From Oceanospirillaceae bacterium UBA2001 (GTDB lineage: Bacteria; Pseudomonadota; Gammaproteobacteria; Pseudomonadales; Balneatricaceae), in the NCBI GenBank assembly GCA_002335115.1, contig DDCR01000003.1, positions 1-64,000 on the forward strand: a stretch of 64,000 bases of DNA. Direction: 5' to 3'. Both the position numbers and the translations under genes were made by a program. Under the pieces are notes generated by a model, which was not told where the DNA came from, searched no databases, and was given only the letters and a program-made list of their open reading frames with translations. Shown piece after piece: positions 42,160 through 51,108 of this stretch (its first letter is position 1; each line of letters starts with the position of its first letter).

Positions 42160-43040
42160 TCACTACTTAGGCCTGGGGCTCGTTCGAGCATATGCACATG
42201 ATTTAGGGTCATTACACCCGCCTTAAAACCTTTTTTACGCTGTTTTTTATTGAGTTTGCGCCAAGCCAGCCAGCCCCGAGCAGTAATTGTTTGCCCAATC
42301 CACCGTTCTAATTGGGTTTGACTCTTAATCCTCAATGGTGCCTGAGCCATTCTAAGTTTTGCTATTTTCACGGCCACATGCCCCTCAAGTCCAATATACC
42401 AGTGGCGTTGGCTTTGACTTATATCGGTGACCAAACCTTTTAGCCGCATAAAGCCACCTTGTGTGGCTGTTAATAAAGACGCCTTGCGCACTTGCGATAT
42501 TGCGGCCTGCCAAAGCCCCAATCCTTGGCTGCGAGCCACTTTTTCTTGCTGCCATAAACACCGCGCTGCACCCTGGCCATCCATACTAATCACATAAGCT
42601 AATCCTTGAGCCACTAAAGAGGCTTCCACGTTCACCCCAGTGCCATCATAAAGTTTGACCAACCAGCGCCCATAATGATCTTTAATGGCAGGTAGAAGCT
42701 TTAAGAAAATAGCATCTTGCTGACGCAGTTGCTGAGTTAGTTGGTCTTTACCTTGCTGAGCAAAGGCCTCTGCTGGACGATTTTTATTAGCCATTTCCGT
42801 CGTATTGATTTGGCCCAGCCGCAACCGATGCCCCTCAGGTAAACTTAAGCTATCACCATCTTGCACGCGCCAGCTTTGCGCTTTGTAGGTCTTGCCTACT
42901 TTAGGCTTTCCAGACCACATTAAGGCTTGGTCCATGGATAACTCAGAAAGAGTTGGGCACTGGGCATAGGCAGGAGCCGCGCTAAGCCCAACTAAAGCCA
43001 GAGCCAGAGCCATTGATATTAAGCGCTTAATTGAGGTCAT
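42156..43040 (-). CDS. Secreted thermonuclease (SNase-like) family protein
   Basis: A 294-residue exported protein. The start chosen is ATG 43040, giving a clean signal peptide (MTSIKRLISMALALALVGLSAAPAYA); the open frame reaches 43169 but those 43 codons are not signal-like, and an AAGG site lies 9 bases before 43040. Residues about 55-175 form an SNase-like OB fold: VQDGDSLSLPEGHRLRLGQINTTEMA, a KDHYGRWLVKL segment with the Arg expected near the active site, and EASLVAQGLAYV. The C-terminal 120 residues are basic and may bind DNA or RNA. In Pseudomonas a related thermonuclease gene is not far from ponA. It overlaps the mrcA 3' end by 4 bases. Confidence 0.82.
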   Translation of the reverse strand: MTSIKRLISMALALALVGLSAAPAYAQCPTLSELSMDQALMWSGKPKVGKTYKAQSWRVQDGDSLSLPEGHRLRLGQINTTEMANKNRPAEAFAQQGKDQLTQQLRQQDAIFLKLLPAIKDHYGRWLVKLYDGTGVNVEASLVAQGLAYVISMDGQGAARCLWQQEKVARSQGLGLWQAAISQVRKASLLTATQGGFMRLKGLVTDISQSQRHWYIGLEGHVAVKIAKLRMAQAPLRIKSQTQLERWIGQTITARGWLAWRKLNKKQRKKGFKAGVMTLNHVHMLERAPGLSSD

Positions 43041-43298
43041 GTTCTGCTGCCTTAGGATAGTTTTTAACTGAGCTTTCGCACCACTAAGTATAAGAGCAAC
43101 TTTATTAATTGTCGCACGCTCAATAGATTGGCACGACCAAAGCCGCATTAAACACAAACTCTGGCTCATGCAAAATTACATTTTTCCACTACACTTTAAT
43201 ATGATGATTCAAGCCGAAAAATAGTTTATCAAAAAGCCTAAAGCTTTTTATACCTTGGCCTCTGATAGAGCCGTTGAAGTTATTCACATAAGGACTTC

Positions 43299-43643
43299 AT
43301 GATGGAAACAACGCTTAGATTAACCAAGACCCATGCCTCTGAAAAACTGTTGTCTACTGACATGCCTTTTATTGAAATGTTTAGGCATGGAACAACAGTG
43401 CTTGAATATTACAAACCCATAGGGGTTGATCTGCAGGAACCCCATTTTAGGGATGAGTTGTACTTTGTCGTCTCTGGTTCAGGTTATTTTGTAAACGGCA
43501 GTGCTAGGCATAAGTTTGAATCGGGGGAAGTATTATTTGTGTCTGCTAACACAGAGCACCGCTTTGAAGCATTTACCCCAGACTTTGCAACTTGGGTGGT
43601 TTTTTATGGTGCCGACGGTGGACACATTGAATCTTCTGTTTAA
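43299..43643 (+). CDS. Small cupin-domain protein
   Basis: A 114-residue single-domain cupin. Motif 1 is PHFRDELYFVVSGSGYFVNG (about 49-68), with His, Glu and a Gly turn in the metal-binding positions, and motif 2 is around GEVLFVSANTEHRFEAF (about 78-94) with a second His. No signal peptide is present, so the protein should be cytoplasmic. Small cupins act as isomerases, dioxygenases or sugar or phenolic-ring binders, and the sequence alone does not choose between them. An AGGAC site precedes the double ATG at 43299 and 43302. It appears to be transcribed alone, with 289 bases of featureless DNA after it. Confidence 0.82.
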   Translation: MMETTLRLTKTHASEKLLSTDMPFIEMFRHGTTVLEYYKPIGVDLQEPHFRDELYFVVSGSGYFVNGSARHKFESGEVLFVSANTEHRFEAFTPDFATWVVFYGADGGHIESSV

Positions 43644-43932
43644 GGGTGTCATTTGAGTGGGTTGGAGCGACCACTTCCTCAACCTTTGCTGCAAGAACAC
43701 AGAACGTGGTTTGACTGACAGACTAGTCCCTACCTTAAAGTTCCAAATTTAAAATGCCTGCTATCGGGTTTCTATGCAACTTTTAATAAGCACCATAATA
43801 ATGATCAATAGACTTGGATAAATGTTTTGAATAGGCTAGTTTATAGCTTCAAGTAACAGCTCTAATTGGTCTAACATGATGGAAGTTGAGTTAGCTAGGC
43901 CATTATAACTGTTGAGTTTTTGAGGGTTTGGT

Positions 43933-45102
43933 ATGAGTAACACAGTCCATCAAGTCGCGCAGCGATATGTTGACGATAAGAAATTCAGTGGCATTGAGTG
44001 GCAGATTGAAAAGTCAGGACAACTCAAAACCTCTGGCGCCTGCGGTTATGCGCGCACAGCACAAAAGCAAGAGATTCGTCCACAGGCTATTTATCGTATT
44101 TATTCAATGACAAAGCCTATTGTATCTGTGCTTACAATAATGCTCATTGAACGCGGAGAACTGCACCTTTACGATACTGTGGCTGACTTTGATCCCCGCT
44201 TTAAAGACATGACAGTGTTGTTCCCAAACGGCCTGCAAGAGCAAGCAAAAACGCTGATTACAGTGGAACAACTGCTCACTCATCAGGCTGGCTTTTCTTA
44301 TGACTTTTTGCTGGGGTGTCCCATTGCGGCCTATTATCGAGCCCATGAAATATCAGCCAATGGACATCGTGATCTTGACGAAATGATGGCGGTATTGTCT
44401 GAACTTCCTTTAGCATTTCATCCTGGTGATGACTGGCGCTACAGTGTGGCAACCGATGTTTTAGCCCACGTCCTAGAAAGAGCGACCAATCGACGGATTG
44501 ACGATCTTTTAAAGTCATATATATTTGATCCTTTAGCAATGCAGGAGACTAGTTTTTGCTTAAATGACTCGCAACTGAGCCGATTAATGACTCTTTACGG
44601 CAGCGAATCCTTGCACGGATTACCCCCTTTGTGCCCTAGTGAACATGTGTTAAAGGAACAAGACCCCCATCAAAGTTACCCCACACAATCCCCTAGTTTT
44701 AGACGTGGTGGTCTAGGTCTTTATTCCACACTTTCAGACTACAGTCATTTTGTCAGAATGCTTTTGAACGGCAAGAATCAGCAGGGCGAGGTGTTATTAT
44801 CGTCTAAGAGCTTAAAAATGATGCATGGAAACCGCATCCCTTTGCATAACTTACCCCTGCGCATCGGAGATACTCCCTTACTCGGCTATGGCTGGAACCT
44901 TAGTGGCAGAGTCATGATAAATACCTCGTTAGCGCTTTCCCCTCAAGCAACAGTGAATGAATTTGGCTGGGCTGGGGCTGCCAGTACTTTTTTTTGGGTC
45001 GACCCCGATCAACAAATTACAGGGGTGATCATGACACAATTTATAGGCAGCAATTACCTATTAGCAGATGACATGAAAACAGCTTTTTATACAGACCTTT
45101 AA
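43933..45102 (+). CDS. Class C beta-lactamase-like serine hydrolase / family VIII esterase
   Basis: A 389-residue serine hydrolase of the beta-lactamase (PF00144) fold. The S-x-x-K motif is SMTK at 58-61 and the tyrosine of motif two is Tyr170 in WRYSVATDVLAHVLE. The HQAGFSYDF and FRRGGLGLYSTLSDYSHFVRML segments are typical of EstB-like esterases and related hydrolases. No signal peptide is seen, which argues for a cytoplasmic esterase over a periplasmic beta-lactamase. Neighbours give no substrate hint. It is an ordinary member of a large family; resistance should not be inferred from it. Confidence 0.86.
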   Translation: MSNTVHQVAQRYVDDKKFSGIEWQIEKSGQLKTSGACGYARTAQKQEIRPQAIYRIYSMTKPIVSVLTIMLIERGELHLYDTVADFDPRFKDMTVLFPNGLQEQAKTLITVEQLLTHQAGFSYDFLLGCPIAAYYRAHEISANGHRDLDEMMAVLSELPLAFHPGDDWRYSVATDVLAHVLERATNRRIDDLLKSYIFDPLAMQETSFCLNDSQLSRLMTLYGSESLHGLPPLCPSEHVLKEQDPHQSYPTQSPSFRRGGLGLYSTLSDYSHFVRMLLNGKNQQGEVLLSSKSLKMMHGNRIPLHNLPLRIGDTPLLGYGWNLSGRVMINTSLALSPQATVNEFGWAGAASTFFWVDPDQQITGVIMTQFIGSNYLLADDMKTAFYTDL

Positions 45103-45295
45103 ACACTTTTGGGTTGGGGTCACAAAGTTCTTAACGCCACAGGCTGTGGCTTCGATTTGAAAAACTTCTTGTGCCATATACATTTTTTAACTACCTTGCC
45201 ATGAGTGAGTCTGGCAGGTTAGGCCTTTTAGACTAATGAGCTTGCACAACGATCGCGGTATACTATTTAAATGAATGACGCTGAACGGAATATTC

Positions 45296-45898
45296 ATGTT
45301 TTTTGATGTTACAGAATTAGCCAACCAAGAAAAATATCATCTTTTAAATGGTGGTGTTACACCTAGGCCTATAGCCTGGATTAGCACGCGATCACGCAAC
45401 AATATTGATAACTTGGCGCCTTATTCGTTTTTTACCGTGGCTAGCTGTAATCCGCCAGTACTTTTGTACACACAAGTGACGCAAAGAAGTGGCATTGATA
45501 AAGACACCTTACAAAACCTTCTAGAAACTGGCGAATGTGTGGTCAACATAGCTAACTCTGACCTTTTAGAAAAAATGAACCTAACCAGTGCCAGCCTAGA
45601 TAGGGCTGCAAGTGAATTTGATTTTGCTGAGGTTGAACAGTGCCCGAGTCAAACGGTGGCGCCAGCCTCAGTTAAAGCCTCTCCTGTGCGCTATGAATGT
45701 ACCTTAAGAGAGGTCATCAGTATTAGTGATTTACCCACAGGAGGGAGTGTTGTACTGTTAGATGTGCAATGTATTTATGTGCGCGATGACCTCTACACCA
45801 ACCACAAAATCAACCAACAGTTGATTGATTCTGTTGGGAAAATGGGTGGTGATGCATTTAGCTTAACCTCTGCTAATGTGGAGATTAAGCGACCATAA
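45296..45898 (+). CDS. Flavin reductase-like FMN-binding split-barrel protein
   Basis: A 200-residue protein of the flavin reductase-like family (PF01613 type). The N-terminal PRPIAWISTRSRNNIDNLAPYSFFTVASCNPPVLLY block is the FMN-binding region and is very typical. Such proteins supply reduced flavin to monooxygenases or act as stand-alone flavoproteins. The open frame starts at ATG 45275, but ATG 45296 is chosen: relatives begin MxFDxxxL at this point and a GGAA site lies 5 bases upstream, while a TATACT element at 45259-45264 may be the -10 and would leave no leader for the earlier ATG. No oxygenase gene is adjacent. Confidence 0.85.
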   Translation: MFFDVTELANQEKYHLLNGGVTPRPIAWISTRSRNNIDNLAPYSFFTVASCNPPVLLYTQVTQRSGIDKDTLQNLLETGECVVNIANSDLLEKMNLTSASLDRAASEFDFAEVEQCPSQTVAPASVKASPVRYECTLREVISISDLPTGGSVVLLDVQCIYVRDDLYTNHKINQQLIDSVGKMGGDAFSLTSANVEIKRP

Positions 45899-46022
45899 AA
45901 GTTGGTTCATCTTGGGTAGAGTATTTAGATTTACCTCTGTGAATCATCTAGCATTAATGAAATCTTAGGCCCAAAAACCATCAAAGTCACAGAAGAAAAA
46001 TAAGTAATTATCTAAATGGGTT

Positions 46023-46796
46023 ATGACTGTAAATATGAACGTAAGCGTTTCAAATCATCAAATACAGCAGTTGGCACATCGTCAATTATTGGACTATCGT
46101 ACCCGCAATCCTGGCACCTGCTTCTCTGAGCCAAATTTTAATATTGATATTAAGACTGCCTACAGTTTGCAAGATGCAGTGGCTAAAGTTCGTGTTAAGT
46201 CTGGTGAAAGTATTATTGGATATAAGGTCGGGTGCACTGGGCCTGGAACCATAGCACAGTTTGGAATGGAGGGGCCTATAAGAGGCACTCTGTTCAGAGA
46301 TGAAGTGCTAAAAAATGGTTCTAGTTTGAATAAAGATGCTTTTTGTCAGCTTGCGATAGAGGGTGAGATGGCAATAAAAATTGGCAGTAATGGTGATATA
46401 GGTGCTGTTTTTCCAGTCATTGAATTACACAACTTTGTTTTTCGAAAAGAGAAAAAAACACTTCCCGAACTAATTGGAAATAATGGTATAAATGCAGGGT
46501 TAGTTTTACCTGGGGCGGAGTGGCAGCAATCAAGAGCCTTTATCGCAAAGAGTGCAAATCTAACAGTCCGCATTAACAATAATGAATTGGGTAGTGGAGG
46601 CCTTTGGCCAATAGGCGGCGGACCAGAGGGATCAGTTGATTGGCTGCGAGGTCATTTGGAAGAACATGGAGCCTCATTAGTCTCTGGTCAAATTGTGTTA
46701 GCCGGCACCAACCTGGGTCTCTATCCAGTTCACAGTGGAGACCAAGTTGCAGTGTTTTTAGATGGTCGTCCAATAGTATGTTGCTCCATACAGTAG
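46023..46796 (+). CDS. 2-keto-4-pentenoate hydratase-like protein (FAH family)
   Basis: A 257-residue protein of the fumarylacetoacetate hydrolase superfamily, closest in layout to 2-oxopent-4-enoate hydratases and oxalocrotonate decarboxylases. Visible segments are GYKVGCTGPG, the metal-binding IEGEMAIKIG (acidic pair in E-x-E form), FPVIELHNFVF and LAGTNLGLYPVHSGDQVAV, which in relatives reads GTxTGxxPVxxGD. It would act on a 2-oxo acid from aromatic-ring cleavage, but no other catabolic gene is beside it, so this remains inference. Met5 is an alternative start. The gene stands alone between two non-coding gaps of 124 and 240 bases. Confidence 0.85.
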   Translation: MTVNMNVSVSNHQIQQLAHRQLLDYRTRNPGTCFSEPNFNIDIKTAYSLQDAVAKVRVKSGESIIGYKVGCTGPGTIAQFGMEGPIRGTLFRDEVLKNGSSLNKDAFCQLAIEGEMAIKIGSNGDIGAVFPVIELHNFVFRKEKKTLPELIGNNGINAGLVLPGAEWQQSRAFIAKSANLTVRINNNELGSGGLWPIGGGPEGSVDWLRGHLEEHGASLVSGQIVLAGTNLGLYPVHSGDQVAVFLDGRPIVCCSIQ

Positions 46797-47036
46797 GGTG
46801 ACTCTAACGTTTGGATAAATGGAATTTTGGTCAGACACTGCTGGCAGCAACGCACTAATAGTTTGGTTGACTACCACTAATTTTTTGATAAAAAGAATTT
46901 AAAAAAACGATGTTTTCATCAATTGGCATTAACTCTACGGACTCTACATATCAATTAACCTGTAGGGAAGATGACCAATAATTGAAGTGCCACTGGCTAA
47001 TCATCAGTTAGCCTCAAATAGATTAGAGGTATTGAT

Positions 47037-47342
47037 ATGGCATATGAACGAGTCATGGGGCTTGATGTTATTGATGATCAAGTATACCAGCAGTATCGGG
47101 ATGCAATGGCACCTATTCTAAAGTCCTTCGGGGGCTCGTTTGGTTTTGATTTTAGAGTGTCTGAAGTTTTACTATCTAAAACAGAGGCTCACATCAACCG
47201 GCTTTTTACCATCTCTTTTCCCAGTCAAACACACATGGAAGAGTTTTTTTCAAATGCTGATTACGTCACCGTTAAAGAAAAATATTTTGATCAATCAGTA
47301 AGAAGTAAAACCATTATATCCCTCTATGAGGTAGATACTTAG
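47037..47342 (+). CDS. DUF1330-like small protein
   Basis: A 101-residue protein whose predicted layout (strand, helix, two strands, helix, strand) fits the dimeric alpha/beta barrel seen in DUF1330 proteins. The N-terminal VMGLDVIDDQVYQQYRDAMAPILKSFGGSFGFDFRVSEVL and the later RLFTISFPSQTHMEEFFSNADY are in line with that family, where FPS is a frequent signature. The function of the family is unknown. It is preceded by a GAGG site at a normal distance. No operon partner is evident. Confidence 0.78.
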   Translation: MAYERVMGLDVIDDQVYQQYRDAMAPILKSFGGSFGFDFRVSEVLLSKTEAHINRLFTISFPSQTHMEEFFSNADYVTVKEKYFDQSVRSKTIISLYEVDT

Positions 47343-47512
47343 ACCGCTCTTAGTGATCGAGATTGGGTGTAGATTAGCAAAATAACTGGCTGACTTTCAC
47401 GGGTTTGACATGGGCCCTCAGATGCTAACATAATACGCGCCAACGGCTCTTCGCCTTTGGCCCTAGATGGTTTAATTAAACACTTGTTTACGAATAAATT
47501 GGAAACTTTTTT

Positions 47513-47764
47513 ATGTTGCTTTTAGAGAGCGAACAATCAAGAGTGATCGAAATGGCATGGGAAGATCGCACCCCATTTGAAGCGATCGAGAGGCTATTTG
47601 GCATGAATGAGTCAGACGTGATCAAGTTTATGCGCCGCAATTTAAAGCCCCGTAGTTTTAGACTATGGCGAGAAAGAGTTAGTGGGCGCGCTACTAAGCA
47701 TGTCAAACTTAGAAGTGGCGATGTGACGAGAAGCCATTGCCCAACGCAATATAAACAACGTTAA
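47513..47764 (+). CDS. TIGR03643/DUF2805-type small protein
   Basis: An 83-residue protein with the family pattern rich in Trp and Met: VIEMAWEDRTPFEAIERLFGMNESDVIKFMRRNLKPRSFRLWRERVSGRATKH. The central part looks like a helix-turn-helix fold, so nucleic acid binding is possible, but no role is established. The family is typical of marine bacteria and I recall it often beside cryptochrome/photolyase genes; here the Cry-DASH gene is 23 kb away. The gene appears monocistronic. Confidence 0.85.
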   Translation: MLLLESEQSRVIEMAWEDRTPFEAIERLFGMNESDVIKFMRRNLKPRSFRLWRERVSGRATKHVKLRSGDVTRSHCPTQYKQR

Positions 47765-47919
47765 TAGGGCAACGCAGGAAGAAGTAACCTGCCCTAAAAC
47801 AGGCGATTAATTTTACTTTTCACCAAAAATTTCCCATGACCTAAACAAACATAGCGGCTTCATCATAAGTCGCTGAAAGTCTGCATGCATGGGCAAAGCT
47901 AATACAAAAGGCAACTATT

Positions 47920-48591
47920 ATGACGGTTAAAGCCATTTTTTTTGGATCCATTGGTACCCTAGTTGAAACCTCTGATTTACAGCGTCGCGCATTTAATCAA
48001 GCGTTTTCTGAAGCTGGCCTCGACTGGAACTGGAGTGCTGAAGTATACAAGCACCTGCTAACCAAATCTGGAGGCCGTGGTCGCATCCAAGACTTTGCAA
48101 GCCAACATGGCATGGATGTCGATGCATCACAACTGCACCTGCGTAAGACTGAAATTTTTGATGCGTTAATGGCCCAAGAATCTTTATTGCTGCGCCCCGG
48201 CATAGCGAGTGTTATTGTTCATGCAAAAGCACATAACTGGCCATTAGCCTTTGTCACTAGTACTTCTAAAGCTAATGTTAATGCTGTATTTATTGCCCTA
48301 GGCGATCAGATAAAGCGCAGTGATTTTAGTTTCGTAGGTAATGACACTATGGTGGCGAAAGCCAAACCAAACCCAGATATCTACCAAAAAGCTTTGTCAG
48401 ACTTGAGCCTTACCCCAAAGGACTGTATAGCGATAGAAGACACAGTAGCTAGCTTGAACTCTGCCTTAGCTGCGGGTATTGCTTGTATTGGTTTTCCGGG
48501 AGCCTTTGCAGAAGCGCAAGATTTTAAGGGTGCTGTACTTGTCACAGATGAGCTTTCTCCTAACCATTTAACGGCCTTAAATGTCCAATGA
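47920..48591 (+). CDS. HAD-superfamily protein lacking the motif I aspartates
   Basis: A 223-residue protein of the HAD IA (CbbY/phosphoglucomutase-like) fold with a helical cap. The expected motif I DxDGT reads GSIGT at residues 9-13, so both the nucleophile and the acid/base Asp are missing (Gly9, Ile11). The rest is kept: motif II VTS at 112-114, motif III Lys149 in AKPNPDIY, motif IV EDTVASLNSA with Glu173 and Asp174. As a normal phosphatase it should be inactive; a binding, regulatory or different catalytic role is inference. I have a recollection of other proteobacterial proteins reading FGSIGTLVET here, so it may be a conserved subfamily and not a recent mutation. It precedes the small gene at 48628 by 36 bases. 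Confidence 0.85.
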   Translation: MTVKAIFFGSIGTLVETSDLQRRAFNQAFSEAGLDWNWSAEVYKHLLTKSGGRGRIQDFASQHGMDVDASQLHLRKTEIFDALMAQESLLLRPGIASVIVHAKAHNWPLAFVTSTSKANVNAVFIALGDQIKRSDFSFVGNDTMVAKAKPNPDIYQKALSDLSLTPKDCIAIEDTVASLNSALAAGIACIGFPGAFAEAQDFKGAVLVTDELSPNHLTALNVQ

Positions 48592-48627
48592 GTCGCATAG
48601 GGAAGTCATTAAGGCTTAAGCAAAGAT

Positions 48628-48969
48628 ATGCGTAAAACTGATAAAAAAATCGATAATCAACTGCGGTTGGTTTTAACTGAAGTGTGCGAAGTCGCATTGA
48701 AGAATATTGACGGCTTTCAATGGTTAACGCATTTGGTCAATTATGCCAATTTTCCCAGTAGCTTAAAGGTTGTTTGTGTTTTTGACACCAATGAAAACCT
48801 GGCTAGATGTTTGTCTGGTAAAAGCACAGCAGATCTTAGCGCCCTCATTCAGGCACAATTGCTGGTGGCCAATGTTAAAGTAACAGACATAGCCAATCAT
48901 ATTTACTATGACACAGAGCAAGATTGCGCCAGCCAACATAATGGTCAGTGGAAAGATCGACTGAGTTGA
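48628..48969 (+). CDS. Small conserved protein, Pseudomonas cyaY-region type
   Basis: A 113-residue cytoplasmic protein starting MRKTDKKIDNQLRLVLTEVCEVALKNIDGFQWLTHLVNY. Database entries of this type are sometimes labelled Fis-family regulator, but I see no Fis helix-turn-helix, so that name is not supported. The middle (SLKVVCVFDTNENLARCL) looks like an alpha/beta core. I recall homologues close to cyaY and lysA in Pseudomonas, and here cyaY is under 2 kb away, so the synteny is partly kept. Its function is unknown. Confidence 0.8.
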   Translation: MRKTDKKIDNQLRLVLTEVCEVALKNIDGFQWLTHLVNYANFPSSLKVVCVFDTNENLARCLSGKSTADLSALIQAQLLVANVKVTDIANHIYYDTEQDCASQHNGQWKDRLS

Positions 48970-49018
48970 AGCGCTCACCTCAAAACTATTTTGACTGAAC
49001 TTCGTGCAAGCCGACCCC

Positions 49019-49048
49019 TTGCTTATAGGCCAGAGCCCTCGCTACAAT
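49019..49048 (+). promoter_or_regulatory. Probable argH promoter
   Basis: TTGCTT at 49019-49024 and TACAAT at 49043-49048 are separated by 18 bases and lie about 43 bases before the chosen argH ATG. Four to five of the key -10/-35 positions match sigma-70. No ARG box is obvious. Confidence 0.4.
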
Positions 49049-49090
49049 AGTGGCCGCTAATCCGCCCTAACCTTGTTTACAGGAACACCC

Positions 49091-50494
49091 ATGAGCCAAA
49101 CCACTGACACGATGACAAACCAACAATGGGGTGGCCGCTTTAGTGAGCCCACTGATGCCTTTGTGGCTCGCTTTACAGCATCCGTTGATTTTGACCAACG
49201 TATGTACCGCCAAGACATCCAAGGCTCAGTAGCTCACGCAAAAATGCTATGCCATGTGGGCGTATTAAGCACCCAAGAAAAGGATGACATATTGCGTGGT
49301 TTGGAAGAAATTCGTATTGAAATTGAGCGTGGTTCATTCACCTGGTCAGTCGCATTAGAAGACGTTCATATGAACATTGAAGCAGCATTGACAGCAAAAA
49401 TTGGAATGGCTGGTAAAAAGCTCCATACGGGGCGCTCTAGAAACGATCAAGTGGCGACCGACATACGTCTATACTTACGAGACGAAATAGACCTAATCTT
49501 GAGTGAAATTAGCCGTTTACAAATGGGTTTTATTAATCAGGCCAAGACTGAGAATGCAACCATTATGCCAGGCTTTACACATCTCCAAACGGCACAACCT
49601 GTGACGTTTGGGCACCATATATTGGCATGGAATGAAATGCTACAACGGGATTATGAGCGCTTACAAGACCTCCGTAAACGGGTTAACATTTTACCCTTGG
49701 GGGCCGCCGCTTTAGCAGGTACCAGTTACCCCATCGATCGACACATGACGAGTGAATTACTGGGCTTTGATCGACCTTCAGAAAACTCTTTGGATGCAGT
49801 CAGTGATCGTGACTTTGCCATTGAATTTTGTGCAGCAGCAAGTTTAATTTTGATGCATTTATCTAGGGCCTCCGAAGAGCTCATATTGTGGACTTCCATT
49901 CAGTTTGACTTTATAGACCTACCTGATCGCTTTTGCACGGGTTCATCAATTATGCCGCAAAAGAAAAATCCAGACGTACCCGAACTTGTGCGAGGCAAAA
50001 CAGGACGGGTAAACGGTCACCTTATTTGTTTACTTACCTTGATGAAGGGGCAGCCTTTAACTTACAACAAAGACAACCAAGAAGACAAAGAGCCTTTGTT
50101 TGACACCATTGATACTGTTAAGGGGTGTTTGAGAGCTTATGCGGACATGGTGCCAGCCCTAGTGCCCAAGCGAGAGCAGATGCGAGCTGCCGCCTTAAAA
50201 GGTTTTGCCACAGCAACAGACTTGGCAGACTATTTGGTCGGCAAAGGCTTGGCTTTTCGCGATGCCCACGAAGTGGTAGGAAAATCAGTGGCACATGGCA
50301 TAGCCACAGGCAAAGATCTGAGTGAAATGAGCCTGATCGAGTTAAGAGGGTTCAGCGAGTTGATTACCGAAGAGGTATTTGATGTGCTCACCCTAGAAGG
50401 CTCAGTGAGTGCTCGCGACCATATTGGTGGCACTGCCCCCAAACAAGTCATGGCGGCAGCAGAACGCGCCCTCGCTTTAGTCTCGAAACGTTAG
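49091..50494 (+). CDS. argH: Argininosuccinate lyase ArgH
   Basis: ArgH splits argininosuccinate into arginine and fumarate, the last arginine step. The 467-residue protein carries the family motifs WGGRF near the N-terminus, [39 protein letters not shown] with the catalytic His, and the signature [20 protein letters not shown] holding the mobile-loop Ser. The frame opens at TTG 49073, but ATG 49091 has an AGGA site 6 bases upstream. The 3' end overlaps the convergent cyaY gene by 4 bases. argB is 13 kb away, so the arginine genes are dispersed. Confidence 0.97.
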   Translation: MSQTTDTMTNQQWGGRFSEPTDAFVARFTASVDFDQRMYRQDIQGSVAHAKMLCHVGVLSTQEKDDILRGLEEIRIEIERGSFTWSVALEDVHMNIEAALTAKIGMAGKKLHTGRSRNDQVATDIRLYLRDEIDLILSEISRLQMGFINQAKTENATIMPGFTHLQTAQPVTFGHHILAWNEMLQRDYERLQDLRKRVNILPLGAAALAGTSYPIDRHMTSELLGFDRPSENSLDAVSDRDFAIEFCAAASLILMHLSRASEELILWTSIQFDFIDLPDRFCTGSSIMPQKKNPDVPELVRGKTGRVNGHLICLLTLMKGQPLTYNKDNQEDKEPLFDTIDTVKGCLRAYADMVPALVPKREQMRAAALKGFATATDLADYLVGKGLAFRDAHEVVGKSVAHGIATGKDLSEMSLIELRGFSELITEEVFDVLTLEGSVSARDHIGGTAPKQVMAAAERALALVSKR

Positions 50495-50829
50495 TCTTGA
50501 AGGCCGTCCAAAAGACTGCAATCAAAGGTCTCTGCAGCCTGTTGCTGTAGAGCTTGAGTCAAACATTGGCCTAGGGTTTGGCTGTTATCAGTGGTTAACA
50601 ACCATGTGCCTTGCACTAATTCAAAGTGCAAACCACCCGCTAAGCAAGCCAGCCAAATCTGTTTTAAGGGTGGCTGACGGCTCAAAATAACCTGACTTTT
50701 GTTCTCACAACTGATGGTTAATAAACCGCTACTGTTAACAAAATCTATATCGCTATCGGCTTCGTCTAAAATTTCTTCCACGTGCAAAAATAAATTATCA
50801 ACACGCTCGTGGAACAGGGCTTCACTCAT
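50491..50829 (-). CDS. cyaY: Frataxin-like protein CyaY
   Basis: CyaY is bacterial frataxin, an iron-binding regulator of IscS-based iron-sulfur cluster assembly. The 112-residue protein has the acidic first helix ([24 protein letters not shown]), strand segments [35 protein letters not shown], and the final helix. The strand motif QxPxxQIWLA is highly characteristic. Length is close to that of E. coli CyaY (106). It is divergent from lptM and lysA, the conserved neighbourhood, and ends 4 bases inside argH. Confidence 0.96.
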   Translation of the reverse strand: MSEALFHERVDNLFLHVEEILDEADSDIDFVNSSGLLTISCENKSQVILSRQPPLKQIWLACLAGGLHFELVQGTWLLTTDNSQTLGQCLTQALQQQAAETFDCSLLDGLQD

Positions 50830-50921
50830 ATTAGTCTCTTGTGCGTTCTGCAGATGGTCATTAAGCTATCAAAATATAGCATTGCTGCGCTCTTAGCTAG
50901 TGCAGAAGTGAGAATCAAGGG

Positions 50922-50927
50922 TATAAT
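50922..50927 (+). promoter_or_regulatory. Probable -10 element for the lptM-lysA operon
   Basis: A perfect TATAAT at 50922-50927 lies 41 bases before the lptM GTG. No good -35 is seen at 16-18 bases. It lies in the cyaY-lptM divergent region. Confidence 0.4.
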
Positions 50928-50967
50928 CTTAACCTATTACTGCTATGTTAATCGAACAGGATTCAGC

Positions 50968-51108
50968 GTGAAAAAATTAATGTATGTGCTTGCCTTTAGC
51001 CTAACGATCGCTAGCTGCGGCCAAGCAGGTAGTTTATATCTGCCAGAGACTGAACAAACCGATCTACAAACTGATCTGAAAAACGATGTGCAGGACAGTA
51101 ATCAATGA
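50968..51108 (+). CDS. lptM: LPS-assembly lipoprotein LptM (YifL)
   Basis: A 46-residue lipoprotein. The GTG at 50968 has an AGGA site 7 bases upstream; KKLMYVLAFSLTIASC is the lipoprotein signal with Cys17 as the acylated residue. The next residues, GQAGSLYLPE, match the conserved CGxxGPLYxP signature of LptM, which helps mature the LptD/LptE outer-membrane LPS translocon in E. coli. A longer frame to 50809 overlaps the cyaY start and is unlikely. It overlaps lysA by 4 bases (ATGA), as at the usual cyaY-lptM-lysA locus. Confidence 0.9.
   Translation: MKKLMYVLAFSLTIASCGQAGSLYLPETEQTDLQTDLKNDVQDSNQ

Noticed and set aside
43933-45102. Beta-lactamase fold gene as an antibiotic resistance gene
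   Set aside because: No signal peptide and an EstB-like motif set point to a cytoplasmic esterase-type enzyme.
50809-50967. Longer N-terminal version of LptM
   Set aside because: It would overlap the divergent cyaY start and put 53 unrelated residues before a perfect lipoprotein signal.
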